From: Domibacillus sp.
GTDB lineage: Bacteria > Bacillota > Bacilli > Bacillales > Domibacillaceae
Direction: 5' to 3'
Assembly: GCA_031177795.1 (NCBI GenBank)
Contig: JAPSKG010000086.1
Location: 1 to 8,830, forward strand
Length of the DNA: 8,830 nucleotides
Part shown: positions 6,413 to 8,830 of the stretch, piece after piece
How positions within the stretch are numbered: the stretch's first letter is position 1
Layout of the letters: every line of letters begins with the position of its first letter
Program-made: the position numbers and the translations under genes
The notes under the pieces: model-generated
Seen by the model: only the letters and a program-made list of their open reading frames with translations
Databases searched by the model: none
Told to the model about the DNA's origin: nothing

Positions 6413-6430
6413 AATCTCGAATTAAAGATT
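6413..6430 (+). promoter_or_regulatory. MhqR-like operator of wrbA
   Basis: AATCTCGAATTAAAGATT directly follows the -10 box. Its inner 16 bases, ATCTCGAATTAAAGAT, are identical to those of the dioxygenase operator read in its own direction of transcription, and the zero-bp spacing from the -10 is the same. This points to one repressor controlling both divergent units. Confidence 0.75.
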
Positions 6431-6539
6431 TATCAAATTAAGATATAAGAAATAAAAGCTTTTTACTTATTGTTTCAAAAAAGATGTATAAATTCTTTTT
6501 CAAGTTATTTATAAAAGTTTAAAAAAAAGAAAAATGGAT

Positions 6540-6600
6540 AAATAAGCAAGGGTAGGTTGAAACCGTCAGCCCTTTAAGGCTGGTGTTATACATAAAAGCA
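6540..6600 (+). other. structured segment of the wrbA leader, unassigned
   Basis: A less AT-rich stretch stands out in very AT-rich DNA. It contains GGT-TGAA-ACC (6555-6564) and CAGCC-CTTTAA-GGCTG (6567-6582), and AAGGG (about 6548-6552) could alternatively pair with CCCTT (6570-6574). This compact pairing in a long leader is aptamer-like, but I could not match it to any riboswitch or T-box consensus I know. Confidence 0.35.
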
Positions 6601-6629
6601 AAGTCTGTTTAGGCCATGGAGCTATGATC

Positions 6630-6704
6630 ATGTGGAACGTAACAACAAAGCTGCTGTCATTGTTGTTTGCAGTCTTTTTTAAAAGTCTTTTTTACAGCGG
6701 CTAA
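6630..6704 (+). CDS. possible 24-residue leader peptide before wrbA
   Basis: An ATG at 6630 opens a frame MWNVTTKLLSLLFAVFFKSL ending FYSG, stop TAA at 6702-6704. GGAG (6618-6621) lies 8 nt upstream, an ideal distance; an in-frame ATG at 6624 is too close to it. The peptide is basic-hydrophobic and resembles no family I recognise. Its last codons and stop overlap the 5' arm of the terminator at 6696-6702, so a ribosome finishing or stalling here would disturb that hairpin. This geometry suggests translation-coupled attenuation. In AT-rich DNA a frame this short can occur by chance, so it is tentative. Confidence 0.35.
   Translation: MWNVTTKLLSLLFAVFFKSLFYSG
6650..6701 (+). promoter_or_regulatory. 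candidate antiterminator pairing in the wrbA leader
   Basis: GCTGCTGT (6650-6657) can pair with ACAGCGGC (6694-6701) over eight pairs with one G-U. This uses the same bases as the 5' arm of the terminator at 6696-6722, so the two stems exclude each other. GCTGCTGT also sits in the loop of a third possible stem, AACAACA (6641-6647) with TGTTGTT (6661-6667), which would hide it. Confidence 0.4.
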
Positions 6705-6727
6705 AAATGTAGTACAGCTGCTTTTTT
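6696..6727 (+). terminator. leader terminator (attenuator) upstream of wrbA
   Basis: AGCGGCT (6696-6702) pairs with AGCTGCT (6716-6722), seven pairs with one G-U, followed by T residues through 6727. It lies 45 nt before the wrbA start and downstream of the wrbA promoter, so it would end transcripts prematurely unless prevented. CAGCTGC (6715-6721) can alternatively pair with GCAGTTG (6732-6738). Confidence 0.6.
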
Positions 6728-6771
6728 AATAGCAGTTGATAAAACAAAAGTTTTGAAAGGATGTTTGACAA

Positions 6772-7434
6772 ATGAGTTTTTTAAAAAAACTCTTTGGAAA
6801 TACACAAAAAAAGGAGACAAACAAAATGTCAAATGTAAAAACAGCGGTTATTTATTACAGTTCTACTGGAACAAACTATCAATTAGCTAAATGGGCTGCA
6901 GAAGGTGCCGGCCAAGCAGGAGCAGAAGTGAAAATTTTAAAAGTTCCAGAGCTTGCTCCACAAGCTGCTATTGATTCAAATCCTGCCTGGAAAGCACATG
7001 TAGAAGCAACAGCTGATGTGCCGGAAGTAACACTTGATGATCTTGAATGGGCAGATGCAATTATTTTCAGCATACCAACTCGCTTCGGCAATATGCCTGG
7101 ACAAGTAAAACAGTTTTTAGATACAACAGGAGGGCTATGGTTCCAGGGCAAATTGGCAAATAAAGTTGTGAGCGCCATGTCTTCTGCTCAAAACTCCCAT
7201 GGAGGCCAGGAAGCAACTATTTTATCTTTATATACAACAATGTATCACTGGGGAGCTATTGTAGCAGCGCCTGGTTACACAGATCAAACTATTTTCGCAG
7301 CCGGCGGCAATCCATATGGCACAAGTGTAACAGTAGATCAGGATGGAAACCTTGTAGAAGATGTGCAAGCAGCAGTTGAACATCAAGCAAAACGCACAGT
7401 AACCGTTGCAAAAGCCGTTAAAAACGGATTGTAA
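6772..7434 (+). CDS. wrbA: NAD(P)H:quinone oxidoreductase WrbA
   Basis: The 220-residue flavoprotein reduces quinones by two electrons with NAD(P)H and FMN, avoiding semiquinone radicals. Family marks are YYSSTGTNYQLA at 28-39 (FMN-phosphate loop), PTRFGNMPGQVKQFLDTTGG at 102-121, and SAQNSHGGQEATILSLYTTM at 138-157, where His143 and GGQE belong to the flavin and nicotinamide pocket. WrbA is normally about 200 residues and starts near MANVK. Here 18 extra residues (MSFLKKLFGNTQKKETNK) precede MSNVK. The internal ATG at 6826 has a better ribosome site (AAAAGGAGA, 9 nt away) than ATG 6772 (AAAGG about 11 nt away). Both starts are open; the internal one gives a 202-residue protein of normal size. 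Expression probably depends on the MhqR-like promoter at 6383-6430 and on leader attenuation. A strong terminator follows. Confidence 0.94.
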   Translation: MSFLKKLFGNTQKKETNKMSNVKTAVIYYSSTGTNYQLAKWAAEGAGQAGAEVKILKVPELAPQAAIDSNPAWKAHVEATADVPEVTLDDLEWADAIIFSIPTRFGNMPGQVKQFLDTTGGLWFQGKLANKVVSAMSSAQNSHGGQEATILSLYTTMYHWGAIVAAPGYTDQTIFAAGGNPYGTSVTVDQDGNLVEDVQAAVEHQAKRTVTVAKAVKNGL

Positions 7435-7457
7435 TAAAAAATAGCAGTAAAATCTGT

Positions 7458-7487
7458 AAAAAGGATGTACATTGTACATCCTTTTTT
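7458..7487 (+). terminator. intrinsic terminator of wrbA
   Basis: AAAAAGGATGTAC (7458-7470) pairs perfectly with GTACATCCTTTTT (7474-7486) around ATT, with T residues through 7487. This makes wrbA a single-gene unit. Confidence 0.92.
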
Positions 7488-7609
7488 AAGTTTCCTGCTG
7501 TCAGTTAAATTAAAAGAAGTTTAAAACACGGCTGATCTTTTGTGTGCAAATCAATCAAGCAACCAGGATATGATTTTCTTATTAAAAACAGTGAGAAAGG
7601 AAGCTGAAC

Positions 7610-8014
7610 ATGGAAAAAAAGCCAGCAGGATTTTGGAAAAGAGTGATAGCTAGTTTGTTAGATACATTCATTATTGGAATTCCCTTAACACTCATAAGTT
7701 ATTTTATTACAGGCAGTTGGGAGGAAAACCAGTTTACAATGGTGATCGACGGTTTGTATTACTTGGTTGTTCCAGTAATTTGGATGGGCTATACAATTGG
7801 GAAAAAAATTGTCGGTATTCGAATTGTAAAAGTAAATGGAGGAAAGTTAGGTTTTTCGGCTATGTTCTTGAGAACATTTGTCGCCGGACTGGTTTATGTA
7901 GCCACACTGGGTATTGGTTTAATTGCCAGTGTGCTTATGGTAGGACTGCGGAAAGATAAAAGAGCCATTCATGATTTTATTGCAGGAACATATGTAACAT
8001 TTGAAAAACGTTGA
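7610..8014 (+). CDS. small RDD-family membrane protein
   Basis: The 134-residue protein is a complete single RDD domain, about the family's minimum size. Conserved residues are Arg11 and Asp18 in FWKRVIASLLDTF, the loop GYTIGKKIVGIRIVKVNGGK (60-79), LRTF at 87-90, and Asp122 in RAIHDFIAGTYV. Hydrophobic segments at about 13-33, 44-62 and 88-112 predict three membrane spans. The biochemical role of this family is poorly known; some members act in Na+/H+ exchange or salt tolerance, but that cannot be assumed here. AAAGGAAG (7596-7603) precedes ATG 7610. Terminators on both sides make it monocistronic. The promoter is unclear: TATGAT at 7569-7574 is a reasonable -10 without a good -35. Confidence 0.9.
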   Translation: MEKKPAGFWKRVIASLLDTFIIGIPLTLISYFITGSWEENQFTMVIDGLYYLVVPVIWMGYTIGKKIVGIRIVKVNGGKLGFSAMFLRTFVAGLVYVATLGIGLIASVLMVGLRKDKRAIHDFIAGTYVTFEKR

Positions 8015-8068
8015 TTTCAGCTGGCTTCCTGATTAAAATTACACCAATTTTATTAAATTTTTTAAAGT

Positions 8069-8105
8069 AAAAAGCGATTTCTTCATTAGCGAGAATTGCT
8101 TTTTT
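8069..8105 (+). terminator. intrinsic terminator after the RDD gene
   Basis: AAAAAGC (8069-8075) pairs with GCTTTTT (8098-8104), and the stem extends inward through G-T plus ATT/AAT pairs and, past a bulge, CT/AG. Six T (8100-8105) follow. It lies about 55 bp after the RDD stop codon. Confidence 0.75.
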
Positions 8106-8250
8106 ATTTACCTGCTTTATTTAAAAATTTCATAATACTTTGTCACAAATAAAACAAAAAAAGCCTGAACATTTTTTAAAATGCAAGTATTTAAAAGTAA
8201 ATTATTGAGGAAATATTAAGTCTATTTAGAAATTTAGTTCCAAAAAAGTC

Positions 8251-8279
8251 TTGTAAATTTTTAAAAGAGTTCGTATACT
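8251..8279 (+). promoter_or_regulatory. distal sigma-A promoter upstream of glgC
   Basis: TTGTAA (8251-8256), a 17-bp spacer and TATACT (8274-8279) form a good sigma-A pair. Transcription would start near 8286 and, if it reaches glgC, would give a leader of about 380 nt. Confidence 0.6.
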
Positions 8280-8291
8280 TAGAAAAGTTAT

Positions 8292-8305
8292 TGAAATCGC
8301 TTGCA
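8292..8305 (+). promoter_or_regulatory. cre-like site (CcpA)
   Basis: TGAAATCGCTTGCA matches the Bacillus cre consensus TGWAANCGNTNWCA at every position but one (G where W is expected at position 12). It lies at about +7 to +20 of the distal promoter, a position where CcpA normally represses. Catabolite control of glycogen synthesis genes would be physiologically sensible. Confidence 0.55.
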
Positions 8306-8393
8306 AATTTTGGGGATTATTTAGTACCCTTTTTCCTTATTTTCTTTTGATAAACACCCGAATGCATGAAAAAGGAGGGAGCAAAGAAATAGC

Positions 8394-8405
8394 GGAATCG
8401 ATTCC
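8394..8405. promoter_or_regulatory. perfect 12-bp palindrome GGAATCGATTCC
   Basis: The site is self-complementary with a central CG, the style of LacI/GalR-family operators, but differs from the cre consensus at three fixed or W positions. It may bind a sugar-responsive regulator of the glycogen locus, or be incidental. Confidence 0.35.
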
Positions 8406-8601
8406 ACGGCAAATAACAAGCAACTTTTTTTACTTTCCAAGCATTTACCTTCAATCAAGCTTGCTTTAAAAAAGAAATCGAAATATCCACATTTACTAAA
8501 AATACCTGGTAATAAACAACTTGTTTCAAATATCTAAATATTCAGTTAAACCATTTTTGGTTAATTGAGGAAATTGATTTGGTGTAAATCTTTTTCGTTC
8601 A

Positions 8602-8639
8602 TTGATAGTCAAAATAAAGATATATAAAATACATACATT
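8602..8639 (+). promoter_or_regulatory. proximal promoter of glgC, sigma-A with overlapping sigma-E-like -10
   Basis: TTGATA (8602-8607), 17 bp, TAAAAT (8625-8630) is a strong sigma-A match, starting transcription near 8637, under 30 nt from the ATG. CATACATT (8632-8639) also fits the sigma-E -10 consensus, with an A-rich, poorly matching -35 around 8611-8617. B. subtilis glgBCDAP is reported to be sigma-E dependent, so either factor may act. Confidence 0.6.
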
Positions 8640-8665
8640 TTAAAGTGAAAAGGAGAATGAAAAAC

Positions 8666-8830
8666 ATGGCAAAACAACAATGTGTCGCAATGCTTTTAGC
8701 AGGAGGGAAAGGCTCGAGGTTAAAAGAGCTGACAGAAAACCTGGCAAAACCGGCGGTGCCGTTTGGCGGCAAATACCGCATTGTGGATTTTCCTTTATCA
8801 AACTGTGCCAATTCAGGCATCGAAACAGTT
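8666..8830 (+). CDS. glgC: glucose-1-phosphate adenylyltransferase, N-terminal part (cut by the window edge)
   Basis: Fifty-five residues are visible before the right edge; the family is normally about 380. The start MAKQQCVAMLLAGGKGSRLK carries the nucleotide-binding AGGKGSRL loop (12-19), followed by LAKPAVPFGGKYRIVDFPLS (26-45), the conserved ADP-glucose pyrophosphorylase segment in which Lys28, Pro29 and Lys36-Tyr37-Arg38 are typical. The enzyme makes ADP-glucose from ATP and glucose-1-phosphate, the committed step of bacterial glycogen synthesis. AAAAGGAGA with GGAG at 8652-8655 precedes ATG 8666 by 10 nt. In B. subtilis glgB precedes glgC; here there is no glgB directly upstream, so glgC appears to be first in its operon or glgB lies elsewhere. 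Confidence 0.95.
   Translation, partial: MAKQQCVAMLLAGGKGSRLKELTENLAKPAVPFGGKYRIVDFPLSNCANSGIETV

Larger units (their letters stand above)
8106..8665. other. long upstream region of glgC
   Basis: These 560 bp contain no convincing gene. They hold a distal promoter with a cre-like site (8251-8305), an orphan Shine-Dalgarno-like AAGGAGGG near 8371-8379 with no start codon at proper distance, a 12-bp palindrome (8394-8405), and a proximal promoter (8602-8630). A 35-codon frame from ATG 8362 has no ribosome site and is not called. Confidence 0.5.

Noticed and set aside
6600..6660. T-box riboswitch in the wrbA leader (TGTGGAACGTAAC looks slightly like the T-box core)
   Set aside because: The conserved GGGTGGNACCGCG core is not present, and wrbA is not an amino-acid or tRNA-charging gene.
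8362..8469. 35-codon frame starting at ATG 8362 within the glgC upstream region
   Set aside because: No ribosome site upstream; the good AAGGAGGG lies inside the frame and has no start codon at the right distance.

Overview
The window looks like chromosomal DNA of a low-GC, spore-former-type Bacillota, most likely a Bacillaceae species. The evidence is strong purine-rich Shine-Dalgarno sites, AT-rich spacers with Bacillus-type sigma-A promoters, and protein families typical of Bacillus. I see no phage genes, insertion sequence, CRISPR array, tRNA or rRNA.

Layout. (1) The left edge holds the N-terminal 130 codons of an FMN-dependent NADH-azoreductase (minus), divergent from a complete Old Yellow Enzyme-type flavin oxidoreductase (748-1881). 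(2) A 555-bp convergent spacer with hairpins and one terminator follows. (3) A lone serine-recombinase-like protein (2437-2979, minus) has lost most of its catalytic arginines but kept its DNA-binding helix-turn-helix. It is divergent from a SulP anion transporter (3154-4620), and a perfect 13-bp inverted repeat sits over the two facing promoters. (4) A terminator lies between the transporter gene and a universal stress protein gene (4685-5101). (5) A ring-cleaving dioxygenase of the MhqA/MhqO glyoxalase-fold type (5154-6131, minus) is divergent from wrbA (6772-7434). (6) A small RDD membrane protein follows (7610-8014). (7) A long promoter region leads into the first 55 codons of glgC at the right edge.

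Functional theme. Four of the nine genes (azoreductase, OYE reductase, ring-cleaving dioxygenase, WrbA quinone reductase) belong to families that detoxify quinones, azo dyes and other electrophiles. The dioxygenase and wrbA each have a sigma-A promoter whose -10 box directly abuts an 18-bp imperfect palindrome resembling the Bacillus MhqR operator. The two boxes share an identical 16-bp core in the same orientation relative to their promoters, so these genes probably form one electrophile-stress regulon controlled from outside the window.

The most novel-looking elements are the roughly 350-nt wrbA leader, with a possible leader peptide and mutually exclusive antiterminator and terminator pairings, and the catalytically degenerate recombinase facing a perfect operator-like palindrome. 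The glgC upstream region carries two candidate promoters and a CcpA cre-like site placed just downstream of the distal one.
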